Made by a program: the position numbers and the translations under genes. The notes beneath the pieces were generated by a model. The model was not told where the DNA came from. It made no database searches and saw nothing but the letters and a program-made list of their open reading frames with translations. A stretch of DNA of 64,000 nucleotides, taken from DASPJR01 sp035628505 (GTDB lineage Bacteria; Planctomycetota; SZUA-567; H5-PLA8). Below, in pieces: positions 8,610 to 17,349 of the stretch. Each line of letters begins with the position of its first letter. The first letter of the stretch is position 1. The DNA is taken from positions 1 to 64,000 of the forward strand of contig DASPJR010000116.1 in assembly GCA_035628505.1 (NCBI GenBank), read 5' to 3'.

Positions 8610-8821
8610 AGGCGCACGAGGGAGAGTGTGCCCATTTTCAGTCACCTGCAGTTTCCACACGGCAAGTTGATGGTGCTGAAAACAGTTCGTCTTGGTGGTT
8701 TTTGACTAGCTTTGCCTTCTTTTAAACAGAGTCCGCGCTGGCTGTTGACCTGGGAGAACTGAACTGCTCTGAAAGTCATGCTCGCGCACTTGCAGCTCTG
8801 TTGCACATGCAGTCTGCAGTG
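8610..8821. other. Non-coding 212-bp segment bracketed by two minus-strand terminators
   Basis: I see no convincing reading frame with a ribosome binding site. The segment is followed on the minus strand by the orphan terminator at 8582-8609, so a short transcript of roughly 150-230 nt is possible. Enhancer sites for an NtrC-type activator of amt copy 2 would also be expected here, but I find no clear palindromic match. Confidence 0.4.
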
Positions 8822-8863
8822 AAAAAAACAGCGGCGACAGCTGGTTGAGCCAGTTGCCGCCGC
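8822..8863 (-). terminator. Rho-independent terminator of the glnK unit
   Basis: On the minus strand GGCGGCAACTGG and CCAGCTGTCGCC form a 12-bp stem with a G-U pair and one mismatch. A CTCAA loop closes it, and GCTGTTTTTTT follows. It lies about 40 bp past the stop of the small membrane protein and would end the glnK-membrane protein transcript. Confidence 0.8.
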
Positions 8864-8901
8864 CTCGTGCCTTAAATATTCAAATAGAGTTGTGGAGGAA
8901 A

Positions 8902-9156
8902 CTATCTGCCGCTGCGGAACGAGAGTGAAAACTCGCTGTGGTTCGCTGACTGCTTTTCGATTGCAGGAATCTTGCGCCAGTTGCGCAGGCCAAAGTAGAG
9001 CACAATTGCGGAGAACAGCCACGCGGGAAAGGCTGTGCCGAATGCCATGAGATAAATCGAGAACGTCAACCCCGCGATGATGCCTGCCGCTCCGATGAAC
9101 ATCATCATCATGGAAAGCACGCGAAGGAAGAGGATGGCTGTCCTTTTAGACATCAT
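8902..9156 (-). CDS. Small two-helix membrane protein downstream of glnK, 84 aa
   Basis: The start is placed at the first ATG of an ATGATG pair (9156) with GGAG eight bases upstream; the frame could be opened further, but only into the glnK gene. Two hydrophobic segments (about residues 8-32 and 35-55) are separated by a short turn, with a polar C-terminal tail. I recognise no family. It starts 43 bp after the glnK stop and shares its transcript and terminator, so a role linked to ammonium transport or P-II signalling is possible, by context only. Confidence 0.7.
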   Translation of the reverse strand: MMSKRTAILFLRVLSMMMMFIGAAGIIAGLTFSIYLMAFGTAFPAWLFSAIVLYFGLRNWRKIPAIEKQSANHSEFSLSFRSGR

Positions 9157-9199
9157 GACGTAGCTCCGTTTTGCTGAACAAAAGTGCTGCCGGCGTCCA

Positions 9200-9544
9200 T
9201 TACAGCGCTTCAGGTCCGCGTTCGCCCGTGCGGATGCGAACGGCATCCTTGAGCTCAATCACGAAAATCTTTCCGTCGCCAATTTTTCCGTCGCCGGATT
9301 TAGCGGCCTTCGCAATCGCTTCCACGACACTCTCGACGACCTTTTCGTCACAGGCGACTTCGATCTTCACCTTGCGGACGAAATTCACGGTGTACTCGTG
9401 GCCCCGATAGACCTCCGTATGTCCTTTCTGACGGCCGTAACCCTGCACGTCCGATGTCGTAATGCCCTGGACGCCGGCGGCCAGAAGAGACTGCCGAACA
9501 GCCTCAAGCTTCTGTGGCTGAATAATGGCAATAATAAGATTCAT
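9200..9544 (-). CDS. glnK: Nitrogen regulatory protein P-II (GlnB/GlnK family)
   Basis: 114-residue trimeric signal protein that senses ATP/ADP and 2-oxoglutarate and gates Amt channels. The start at 9544 is set by AAGGAG before the ATG and by the family N-terminus MNLIIAIIQPQKLEAV. The T-loop has Tyr51 (GHEYTVNF), the usual uridylylation site. The B-loop nucleotide-binding motif is intact (GDGKIGDGKIFV), and the C-terminus has RIRTGERG. Linkage to two amt genes supports the GlnK role rather than GlnB. A sigma-54 promoter lies about 50 bp upstream of the ATG. Confidence 0.95.
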   Translation of the reverse strand: MNLIIAIIQPQKLEAVRQSLLAAGVQGITTSDVQGYGRQKGHTEVYRGHEYTVNFVRKVKIEVACDEKVVESVVEAIAKAAKSGDGKIGDGKIFVIELKDAVRIRTGERGPEAL

Positions 9545-9591
9545 TCCGATCTCCTTTTCTTTTCTCTGAGTGGGGCCTGAAGCGTCACAGA

Positions 9592-9606
9592 GCAAGGCTT
9601 GAGCCA
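9592..9606 (-). promoter_or_regulatory. Sigma-54 (-24/-12) promoter of glnK
   Basis: On the minus strand the site reads TGGCTCAAGCCTTGC with GG-N10-GC spacing. It is the weakest of the three at position 5 (T for A) but keeps TTGC. The predicted start near 9581 gives a short leader of about 37 bases. The 170 bp between it and the divergent osmC-family gene would hold both the activator sites and the osmC promoter. Confidence 0.7.
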
Positions 9607-9778
9607 TTACTTTCGCGCGAGAATGTGTCTGGACAGTGGTCTGTTTCCAGCAACCGGCGAATGCGAGAGTCTATTTTTGATCAGTCTGAATCGGCGCAGG
9701 CACAAATTGAATTGACGCCAGTAGCATTCGCTCGTCTGGCAGCTAAGCTGAAGATCAGATTTCTTCTGGAGGCAGAAA

Positions 9779-10186
9779 ATGGTTGAGATGAACGTCACCT
9801 ATGAAGGCGAGTTGCACTGCAGTGCCAAACACGGGCCGTCTGGAAACCTTATCAGCACCGATGCCCCGAAAGATAACCAGGGCCGCGGCGAATCGTTTTC
9901 CCCCACTGACCTCGTCGGCGCCGCCCTTGGTACTTGCATGCTGACGCTGATCGGCATTTACGCCAAGCGGCACAATATCGAAGTCAAGGGAGCCACCGCT
10001 CACGTGACCAAGGAAATGGTTACCGCGCCCATCCGTCGGATCGGCAAGCTGACGCTGCGCATCCGATTGCCCGGAAGCGTGCCTGTTGAGCAGCGTGCGG
10101 CGCTGGAGAACGCGGCTCTGACCTGCCCGGTTTCGAAGAGCCTGCATGCCGACCTGGTCGTTGATGCAAAGTTTGAGTACGTCTAA
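9779..10186 (+). CDS. OsmC/Ohr family peroxiredoxin-like protein
   Basis: 135-residue cytoplasmic protein of the OsmC fold. The two redox cysteines expected for peroxide reduction are present, Cys53 in LGTCMLTL and Cys116 in LTCPVSKSL, along with the internal FSPTDLVGAALG helix start. The family reduces organic hydroperoxides using dihydrolipoyl or other thiols. The sequence is closer to the OsmC/YhfA-type branch than to classical Ohr, so the substrate is open. CTGGAGG lies ahead of the ATG. It is divergent from glnK. Confidence 0.85.
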   Translation: MVEMNVTYEGELHCSAKHGPSGNLISTDAPKDNQGRGESFSPTDLVGAALGTCMLTLIGIYAKRHNIEVKGATAHVTKEMVTAPIRRIGKLTLRIRLPGSVPVEQRAALENAALTCPVSKSLHADLVVDAKFEYV

Positions 10187-10224
10187 TCCCTGCGGGCGGT
10201 GTAGCGTAAAAAAAGGGTGCTGCT

Positions 10225-13200
10225 ATGCCGCTCATTTCCTGTCTGCTTCTTGTTTTTCTTTGCTCAGCCTTTTCCTTCTCTGCTGAAATTCCGCTTGCCT
10301 ACGAGTTGCCTCGGGACGGCAATGTGTCGCTGGCGATTTATGATTCGCAAGGCTGCATGATTCGCACATTCCTGCATGCCGAGCCCCAGCGTGCGGGTAA
10401 GCAGAACATCACGTGGGACGGTCTGGACATGGACGGCAAGCCTGCTGCTGCAGGCCAGTATGAATGGCGCTTGCTGCAGACAGCAGGGCTGCGCAGCGAA
10501 TACCTGATGAGCGTTGGCACGAGCGTCGGCGCGCAGTGGTATCCGGGCAATCACGATGGCCCAGCCTGCCTTGCTGTCGAAAAGGGTTCATTCATCACCG
10601 CGGCGGCTACCGAAGGACCTCCTGAAATCAGCCGCTGCACATTCGATGGTAAAATTTTATGGGAACGCGGCTCGTTCGAGCCCGCCCGCAATCCGCGTGA
10701 TGTTGCTGTCGGCGGGGGGCGTGTTTTTTACCTGCAGGATAGCGGCAAGATCCAGGTGCTCGATGCGGAGACTGGGCAGTCGATCGGCAAGCCTGTCCTT
10801 GCGCTCTTTCCTGTTCGCAAGTTGACCTTTCCGGAATTAAAGGGCGATTCATCGGAGAGGCAGGAATTCAATTTCGATCTGCCCAACGGCGAGTACCTGC
10901 TGCGCTTTCATTATGGAGAGAAGGAGCACGAAACCACGCTGGTGGAAGTAAGTCCGAACGGAATGGAGCCGTCTGCCGGGCATCGCACCTTACCTGACAA
11001 GATGAAGTGGTGGCAGCTTCCCGCTTCTGCTGCCGGCGCGGCAAAGCCGATTTTTCTTCCGCAGATTTACGGCAATCCTCGCGCAGTCAAAGTTCTCGAC
11101 GGCAAACTGCGGCTGGCATTCATTCCGCAGGCGGAGAAGGGCAAGAGCGTTCACTGGAATGTCAGCGAAGTTGAAGTGCTCGCTCTGCCGGACCGCGTCG
11201 CCGCTTCTCCTGATCAACTTGTTCTCTCGTGTACGGGCGCCGGTGCGGTGATGTGGATCGACGCGCAGACTGGCGCCGTGAGCGATAGCGTTCCGCTCGC
11301 AGGCGTGCGCGATATTGCGGTTGCTGGAAACGGTCGCCTGTATGCACTGACGGCCGATTCTGTTGTAAGTCTCTCGCGCGAGGCGAAAACACCTGAGACT
11401 CGCGTACGGGGGCTCTCTGACGCGGCGCTCTTCGCAGTCGATGCCCAGGAAACGATCTTTGTCTACGAACGTTCCAGCCAGCAGATCAAACGCTTCGATA
11501 AAAGCGGCACGCTCACCGGCACGTTTGGCCGCGAAAATGGGCGGCTTGCCGGCGCGTATCAGCCGCGTGATTTCGCGGGCGTCAGTGGCCTGGCGGCAGA
11601 CGGCAGCGGCGGATTCGTTATTTCGGAGCAGTCCAGCGCGCCACGGCGCGTGGCGCGGTTCGATAAAGATGGCGCTCCCGTGCGCGAGTGGTTTGGCGGA
11701 ATGGGCTTTTATGCGCACACGTCGCTGGACCCGCTTGACGCATCAACCGGCTGGCTGCGGCCGCAGGAGAAATCCTGGATCATTAAAGTGCGGCTCGATT
11801 ACAAAACGCGCGATTGGAAGCCTGTGGCATGTTACCGCTGGGACGAGCAGCTCGATGCTTCGTTCTTCGGCCGCAACCCCGAATACACGCACATCCGCTG
11901 CATGCGCCGCGATCTGAATGGCGATGGCGTTCCCGAAACGTTGATCTGGTGCCAGGCTTATCCAGCTCTGATCCTCGTGGAAGACGAAGCGAATAGAAAG
12001 TTGCGGCCGCTTGCGGCAATGGGACTGGTCGATGCTGACCTGTTCGACACCAAGAAGCCGCTGCCGGTTGAAAAGTTGCCGCCGTTCTGGGCCGAGGCTA
12101 TACGCAAAGCGGGAGCGGATCCGGCAGATCCGAAGACACGCGTAAAGTTCGCGCGTTATACCTGGGCTGATGCGAATGGCGATGGCAGCATGCAAGCGGA
12201 CGAGTTGCAGTTGGCTCCCGGCCCGGCAAAAGATCTGCGCTGTCTGCGCGTGGATTCTGAACTGGCCGTGTGGCAAGGCGGCTTTCACGCGGGACAGAAC
12301 GGAATTTACGTGCGCTATAAGCCGGTGCGCTACACCGCTTGCGGGGCACCGGTCTGGGATCTGGCAGGCGCTGAAGCCGGATTTAAGACCGCAGGCGATG
12401 CGGAAACAGTCAGCATCACACGAAATGCGGGTGGCGAAACGTACGTGCTGCTGCGCGGCGGCGGGGATGGAACGAAGGCCCAAGGCATGTACAGCGACGT
12501 GGAGACGCATGGCTGGGCCTGGCCTGCAATCCTCTCTGATGCGAGCGCGTTGCTGAAACTGGATGCGAACGGAAAAGTGATTTGGCGATCGGCAAACAAA
12601 GCAGCGCGATGGCCGCATCCGCGCGGGCAACTGATGAGCCCGCGCAATATCAATGGGTTCGTGAAAGGCTGCGTTGCGGTTGGCGATCAGGTCGAGCAGC
12701 CTTGTGAGTTCTGGATGGAGGACGGGCTCTACGTCGGCGGGCTGTTCGATGGCCGGAACGGCAAAGATGGCAGCCTGCCCGGCGGTGAACCGGACGCTCT
12801 ATACACGTGGCTGGGCGTAAAGGCAAAGCGCATCGGCCAGAACAACTTTCGCGAGCACTCGCTTTTTGCCGGAGATGACATGCTGATGGGCGGCGCGGTG
12901 GCGGAACTGCCGGATGGTTCGGTCGTTTTTCTGGGCCAGGGCGGCAACAACAATCCGTGTTATCGCATCACCGGATGGGACGGCTGGCATCGTGCGAGCG
13001 GAAAAGTTTCCGTCGCTGTGCCTGTGAGCGGTGCAAGCAGGAAGGGGAGTGGCCTCAAAGCTGAGTACTTTGAAACGCTGGACTTTGCCGGCCAGCCCGA
13101 AGTTCGCACCGATGCGCAGCTCTGGTTCAGCCCGCAGAAGAAGAAGCCTTGGCCCAGAGAGACTGCCGCAAAGGAATTCAGCGTGCGCTGGACTGGGTTG

Positions 13201-13485
13201 CTGGAGCCTGTGTTTTCGGAGCACTACACATTGGGTGTTTACGCGCGCGGCGAATTCAAATTATGGCTCGACGGAAAGGAAGTGCAGTGGGCGCCGCAGG
13301 ACTACCCCAATGAGAAGCTGATCCGCAAATTCCACTCCGTCCCGCTTCCACTGAGGGCAGGAGGCAAAACTGCAATAAAGATCGAATTCAAAGCAACGCA
13401 GCCGAATCCGGCGTTTCATCTAAACTGGGAAAGCTTGAGCCAGCCGGTTGAGCACATCCCAACGATCGCGCTTTTTCCGGAATGA
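10225..13485 (+). CDS. Large secreted protein: FlgD-like Ig, beta-propeller, EF-hand-like loops, PA14
   Basis: 1086 residues with a signal peptide (about 1-20, ending FSFSAE). Residues about 25-75 resemble a FlgD-type Ig domain (RDGNVSLAIYD and WDGLDMDGKPAAAGQYEWRL). The middle has repeated NHL/PQQ-like propeller blades (for example VLDAETGQSIGKPV and SLSREAKT). Two calcium-loop-like motifs occur: DLNGDGVPETLIW and DANGDGSMQADEL. The C-terminus (about 935-1075) is a PA14-type carbohydrate-binding domain (GLKAEYFETLDFAG ... YTLGVYARGEFKLWLDGKEV). The likely location is periplasmic or surface-attached, with a carbohydrate-related role. No catalytic site is recognised. Confidence 0.8.
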   Translation: MPLISCLLLVFLCSAFSFSAEIPLAYELPRDGNVSLAIYDSQGCMIRTFLHAEPQRAGKQNITWDGLDMDGKPAAAGQYEWRLLQTAGLRSEYLMSVGTSVGAQWYPGNHDGPACLAVEKGSFITAAATEGPPEISRCTFDGKILWERGSFEPARNPRDVAVGGGRVFYLQDSGKIQVLDAETGQSIGKPVLALFPVRKLTFPELKGDSSERQEFNFDLPNGEYLLRFHYGEKEHETTLVEVSPNGMEPSAGHRTLPDKMKWWQLPASAAGAAKPIFLPQIYGNPRAVKVLDGKLRLAFIPQAEKGKSVHWNVSEVEVLALPDRVAASPDQLVLSCTGAGAVMWIDAQTGAVSDSVPLAGVRDIAVAGNGRLYALTADSVVSLSREAKTPETRVRGLSDAALFAVDAQETIFVYERSSQQIKRFDKSGTLTGTFGRENGRLAGAYQPRDFAGVSGLAADGSGGFVISEQSSAPRRVARFDKDGAPVREWFGGMGFYAHTSLDPLDASTGWLRPQEKSWIIKVRLDYKTRDWKPVACYRWDEQLDASFFGRNPEYTHIRCMRRDLNGDGVPETLIWCQAYPALILVEDEANRKLRPLAAMGLVDADLFDTKKPLPVEKLPPFWAEAIRKAGADPADPKTRVKFARYTWADANGDGSMQADELQLAPGPAKDLRCLRVDSELAVWQGGFHAGQNGIYVRYKPVRYTACGAPVWDLAGAEAGFKTAGDAETVSITRNAGGETYVLLRGGGDGTKAQGMYSDVETHGWAWPAILSDASALLKLDANGKVIWRSANKAARWPHPRGQLMSPRNINGFVKGCVAVGDQVEQPCEFWMEDGLYVGGLFDGRNGKDGSLPGGEPDALYTWLGVKAKRIGQNNFREHSLFAGDDMLMGGAVAELPDGSVVFLGQGGNNNPCYRITGWDGWHRASGKVSVAVPVSGASRKGSGLKAEYFETLDFAGQPEVRTDAQLWFSPQKKKPWPRETAAKEFSVRWTGLLEPVFSEHYTLGVYARGEFKLWLDGKEVQWAPQDYPNEKLIRKFHSVPLPLRAGGKTAIKIEFKATQPNPAFHLNWESLSQPVEHIPTIALFPE

Positions 13486-13503
13486 GACAGCCTTTGGCGA
13501 CCT

Positions 13504-14472
13504 TTAGTTCGGCGCTTGAGGCTGTGCTTTGAAGGAAAAGCGTGTCTTCCCGTTCACGTCGAGGCCGGACTTCTGGCCGTCTTTTTCGCCATCGATGCGG
13601 TAGCGCAGATTGAACGTGATGGAACCTTCCACGAAGCGACCGCTGTCGGGATCGAACAAGCAAGTGCCTGCGCCGCGGCCGTCCACGCGCGTGATTTCGA
13701 CAAGCATGCCGTCATCATTTTCGCCTTTGAGGTCTTTTGAATCCCACACGGTCAGCATGTCGATCAGCGCCAGGCGCCTGCCATTTTTCTCTTCCCACTT
13801 TGAGAAAGTCATCTTTGAGCGAACCTGCGCCGGACGAGCCAGGTGAAATTCCGCAATTTTCGCCATCGCGAACGAGTCTTCCCAGCTTTCCCCAAGCTTC
13901 ACTTCGCGTCCGGCCAGGATCGGGAAAATGCCCTGTGCTCCGCCGTTCTTGATCGCGTCGACGAGGGATGGTTCGCCCTGCACGTCGCTCTGCCGTCCGG
14001 CCGCGTCAAGCGTGGCGCGCATTTCGGCATTTTCGATATTCTTAAGCTGCTGCTGGTACGCCTGGAATTTGTCGAGCCCGATGTCGTTGTCGCTGTCGAT
14101 AACGACCTTATCGTTCTCGACATATTTCATTTTGCCCTTGGCGACGAACAGGTCGGTCTTGCTGTTCTCGACAGAACGTTTGTCGTGATATGTCTGGTCC
14201 TTGACCTTGATCAGCACGGGTGTGCCGTCCTTCGCCCGGATGTTCATCGCCTTGAGTACCAGCGTCATGGTGAAGGTTGAGTCGGCCGCGAGAGTAAAGT
14301 TTTTCTCTTTCTCTTTGCCGGTCGAGTCACTCACGGCATTGATCGTCCAATCGTATAGCAACGTATCGTTCGGTGCGAACTTCATGCGCAGGTCGGCCGT
14401 GTCCGGCTCGGCGGCGCACAAAACAAAGGCAGAACAGATTGCAAGTACGAAAGACAGCTGTGGCAACTTCAT
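13504..14472 (-). CDS. Secreted protein of unknown function, 322 aa
   Basis: It begins with a signal peptide (MKLPQLSFVLAICSAFVLCA) that includes a Cys near the cleavage site, so a lipoprotein is possible. The rest is a predominantly beta, Asp/Lys-rich soluble protein with statements typical of DUF6263-like proteins (an N-terminal beta-rich half, then LAGREVKLGESWEDSF and a final beta sheet). That family link is from memory and tentative. GGAGA precedes the ATG. It is convergent with the PA14 protein (18 bp gap). Confidence 0.65.
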   Translation of the reverse strand: MKLPQLSFVLAICSAFVLCAAEPDTADLRMKFAPNDTLLYDWTINAVSDSTGKEKEKNFTLAADSTFTMTLVLKAMNIRAKDGTPVLIKVKDQTYHDKRSVENSKTDLFVAKGKMKYVENDKVVIDSDNDIGLDKFQAYQQQLKNIENAEMRATLDAAGRQSDVQGEPSLVDAIKNGGAQGIFPILAGREVKLGESWEDSFAMAKIAEFHLARPAQVRSKMTFSKWEEKNGRRLALIDMLTVWDSKDLKGENDDGMLVEITRVDGRGAGTCLFDPDSGRFVEGSITFNLRYRIDGEKDGQKSGLDVNGKTRFSFKAQPQAPN

Positions 14473-14547
14473 GAGACTCTCCGATCAAAAAGGGCTCTCT
14501 TAAAGGAGGCGTTATCTATAGGGCAAAATGCTGCGGTTTTCCAACGC

Positions 14548-14841
14548 TTACTCAGCGTCAGCGGATTTTAGGTCAGTCTCGTTGTAGCTTTGCATGGCTA
14601 TTCCAGTGACTGCGAGGATGACGATCGCGACGAATCCGTTGCCGAAAACAAATAACCAAAGTTCGTCCACACCGCTTGAAGGTCGATACTTAAAAGGCCA
14701 ACCGTAAAAACTAATGGTGTAGCCCGGAACAGAGCTTTGCCGTACCTCAGGAACGAAATTTAAATACAGCAGAACTGCCGTGGCAAACGTTAATACCAGT
14801 AGGGTATTGAGCCGGAATTGAATCCACGGAGCACGGCTCAT
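14548..14841 (-). CDS. Small two-pass membrane protein, 97 aa
   Basis: The N-terminus reads FRLNTLLVLTFATAVLLYL, close to the RFSLRTLLLL-type start common on planctomycete membrane proteins (recalled family pattern). A second hydrophobic helix lies at about residues 62-84, with a periplasmic loop between them. Its ATG directly follows the stop codon of the upstream gene (TGA at 14842-14844), so translation is probably coupled. Function unknown. Confidence 0.6.
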   Translation of the reverse strand: MSRAPWIQFRLNTLLVLTFATAVLLYLNFVPEVRQSSVPGYTISFYGWPFKYRPSSGVDELWLFVFGNGFVAIVILAVTGIAMQSYNETDLKSADAE

Positions 14842-15717
14842 TCATTCCACCCGCACCACCAGCCACCACTGTGGATCGACGCCTTTGAGGCGGATTTCAG
14901 TGACAGGCAAGCCGCTTTGAGCGATGAGCTGCCGCGTCATCGGGATGAAATTGTAAAACAGATCCCAGGGAAACCATTCGACACCAATAAAGCGGCACCA
15001 GTTGAAGTGATCGAAAATAATATATCCATCCGGCCGTACCAGCCGCACGGCGTCGGTGATGATCTGCATCAGCTCAGGCTTCCCGCGCTGCTCAAGGTGG
15101 CCGGATTTCCAGTCTTCGGCAAGCCACTCAATCATCTGGCGCTCGTTCGGAAACCAGTCGATCTGCGTCGTGTCCATCCCGCGCGGCTCGGAAACGGCCG
15201 TCTGCAGAATGTCGTTTACGGCATGGTGAAAACAGGCGACGTCAAACGTCTTCGGCTTGAGATGCCCGAGCGCTTTCTGCGCGTTCTCTTCGATAATCGA
15301 TATGGGCATCTTCAGGTGCGCAATTTTCTCGCGAAGCTGCGCGCAGAGCTTGCGGTTGAGATTGATTGTCTGGTAGCTCGCCCGCCCCCCGCTGTAAGCT
15401 TCGGCGGCCACGACGACCGGATTGGAGGCGCCGACGCACGGTTCATAAATGCGCAGATCGCGCGGCGGCTTGAGGGCTTCAAAGACTTCGTAATACTGCG
15501 CAGCAAGCACGGCATTCAGAACGGGCATGCTGATATCGAGCGGCTTGGGATCTGTCAGCGCCGTCGCTACGCGCCCTCGTATGTCATTAAGCCCGGACAG
15601 CTCGGCGCGGTGTGCCTCATGCAGCGAGCGGTTGATATTGCCATCGGTAATTGCCTGTGCGACACGATCGATGTTCCACAGCGAGCCGAGCGGGTGTTCA
15701 ATAGATTTAGTCTGCAT
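14842..15717 (-). CDS. Putative Rossmann-fold methyltransferase-like protein
   Basis: 291 residues from the ATG at 15717, which has GGGGAG seven bases upstream; a longer frame to 15774 would overlap the previous gene. The central segment (LRIYEPCVGASNPVVVAAEAY, an acidic turn, then FDVACFHHAVNDI and GYIIFDHFNWCRF) has the order of a class I SAM-dependent methyltransferase: a Gly-poor motif I, a motif IV-like strand and a late strand. The motif I glycines are weak, so the assignment is uncertain and it could be a non-catalytic relative. It is co-directional with the upstream secreted protein (16 bp gap). Confidence 0.5.
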   Translation of the reverse strand: MQTKSIEHPLGSLWNIDRVAQAITDGNINRSLHEAHRAELSGLNDIRGRVATALTDPKPLDISMPVLNAVLAAQYYEVFEALKPPRDLRIYEPCVGASNPVVVAAEAYSGGRASYQTINLNRKLCAQLREKIAHLKMPISIIEENAQKALGHLKPKTFDVACFHHAVNDILQTAVSEPRGMDTTQIDWFPNERQMIEWLAEDWKSGHLEQRGKPELMQIITDAVRLVRPDGYIIFDHFNWCRFIGVEWFPWDLFYNFIPMTRQLIAQSGLPVTEIRLKGVDPQWWLVVRVE

Positions 15718-15733
15718 GAAGCTCCCCGGAGGC

Positions 15734-17164
15734 TCACTTGGTTTTTTCCGGCGCAGGTTTGCGCCTGTAGACATAATTGTAGCGTTGCCGGCTGGTCACG
15801 CTGCCCATTATTCCCGAAGCGTATGTCACCGCCACTTCGTATTCCCCGCTTGTTGTGCCTGAAGGTTTGAACGTCACCGGCTTGAGCTGTCCGTTCGGGA
15901 GCACGTCGTAACGGCGCGAGCCAGCCGGCTCCTTTCGGTCGAGCTTCATGCGGTCCGTAAAAACGCGCGCGAGATTGACGTTGACTGGAATCGTGCGGAA
16001 GTTTTCGGGGATGTACTGCTCGGAGCCTTCTCCAAAAAAGCTGGGCACGCCAACCCAGATATTCTTCTCCTCAGTCTTGTTCTTGTCGTCCACTTTCGTG
16101 CCGGGCCTGGGTTCCGGTTGAACGTCGGATTGTATATCGAACTTCGCCTTCACTTCGCCGCCCCACGCCATCGTCGCAGTTTTCTCGGCGATAACATTGA
16201 AGCTCGTTTTCTCGCCTTTCTTCAGGTACACGACCTCCTTCGCGCGCTCGAACAGGCCGAAAACAAGGTCGTACGCTCCGGCCGGCACTTTCACCGTGCG
16301 GCGCTTGTCGTCGACTGAAAAGGAGCCTTCCGGTCCGGCGACGATCAGCATGTGGATTTTCAGGTTTTCAGATTTCTGCGGAATCTTGAATTTCTCAAAC
16401 AAATCCACTGTGCCCGTTGCCATCGTCTTCGGCGCTGGCCGGACTTCGACCACGGTGCCGGCCTCATGAACGATTAATTCATAAAATCGCGTGCCCACCG
16501 CAATGTACTTCCCGCAGAAACTGACCGGACCCTCGCCGATGAGAATGCCGTCTTTATCCGTGTCGTTGTACTTTCCATTGCCGTTCTCATCGAGCAGTAC
16601 GACTTTTTTGCCGTCGAGCTCAAATGTTTTCGCGCAGGAACGCAGCAACGCATACTGCTCGTTATCGACAAGCGACTTGAAGCGGAAGCTGTATTCGCTT
16701 TTCGAGCCGTCAGCGTAATGCAGTTCGCACGACACCGGATCGGTGTAGCCGTCCGGGCTGATACGCCGCGTCTCATCGTTGCTCGATTTGCCGTCTCCAT
16801 TCAGATCGACCCAGATAAAGCCCTGCGCCAGCCGCGCCATCAGCGGCACAAACGGCTTTCCCGCCGCATCTTTGCCTTCCTGCGGCAGACCCAGATCGAC
16901 AGCTGCGCCATCTTTTGGAAAGTCAATGATGCGCTGCAGTTCCGCGTCGAACAGTCCCGGCGATAAAATCTGCCGGGGCTGCGGCAGAAGCACATTTTTT
17001 GTCTCAATTTTCTGCCATTCGGCAGGTGGTTCCGGCGCCGGCGCTGCAGCATTTGCCGGCGCATTGGCGGGAGGAGGGGGCGCCTCACCGGCAATTGCGC
17101 AAGCGAACTGAAATGAAACGAACAGCGCCAGTGCTGCGTTGCATCGAACGAAAGTCGTAAGCAT
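15734..17164 (-). CDS. Secreted protein with EF-hand-like calcium loops, 476 aa
   Basis: The start is at ATG 17164 with GAGG upstream; a GTG four codons earlier is possible. A signal peptide (ending about FACAIAGE) is followed by a Pro/Ala-rich linker. Two DxNGDGxxxxxE-type loops (WVDLNGDGKSSNDE and DENGNGKYNDTDKDG) suggest calcium binding or a dockerin-like site. The remainder is beta-rich, with repeated patterns AGAYDLVFGLFE and YEVAVTYASG typical of Ig-like domains. No enzyme motif is seen. It is divergent from the oxidoreductase gene (185 bp gap). Confidence 0.65.
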   Translation of the reverse strand: MLTTFVRCNAALALFVSFQFACAIAGEAPPPPANAPANAAAPAPEPPAEWQKIETKNVLLPQPRQILSPGLFDAELQRIIDFPKDGAAVDLGLPQEGKDAAGKPFVPLMARLAQGFIWVDLNGDGKSSNDETRRISPDGYTDPVSCELHYADGSKSEYSFRFKSLVDNEQYALLRSCAKTFELDGKKVVLLDENGNGKYNDTDKDGILIGEGPVSFCGKYIAVGTRFYELIVHEAGTVVEVRPAPKTMATGTVDLFEKFKIPQKSENLKIHMLIVAGPEGSFSVDDKRRTVKVPAGAYDLVFGLFERAKEVVYLKKGEKTSFNVIAEKTATMAWGGEVKAKFDIQSDVQPEPRPGTKVDDKNKTEEKNIWVGVPSFFGEGSEQYIPENFRTIPVNVNLARVFTDRMKLDRKEPAGSRRYDVLPNGQLKPVTFKPSGTTSGEYEVAVTYASGIMGSVTSRQRYNYVYRRKPAPEKTK

Positions 17165-17349
17165 CTCACGCCTCACTCTGGATAACGGTCCGGCCAGTCT
17201 TCAGCAATATGACGCGCCGAAGCCGTTTGTATTGCAGATTTTCGGGTACGTTTGCGATTTCAATACGCCTCCCAGCTAGTTTTACGATTGTAACGCGGGC
17301 AGAAATCTTAAAATGGGCGCTCTTTCAGACTTTAGAGGGGATCAGGCTT

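Noticed and set aside
8641..8821. NtrC-type enhancer sites upstream of amt copy 2
   Set aside because: Only loose TGGTGC-like half-sites are visible; no paired palindrome could be supported.
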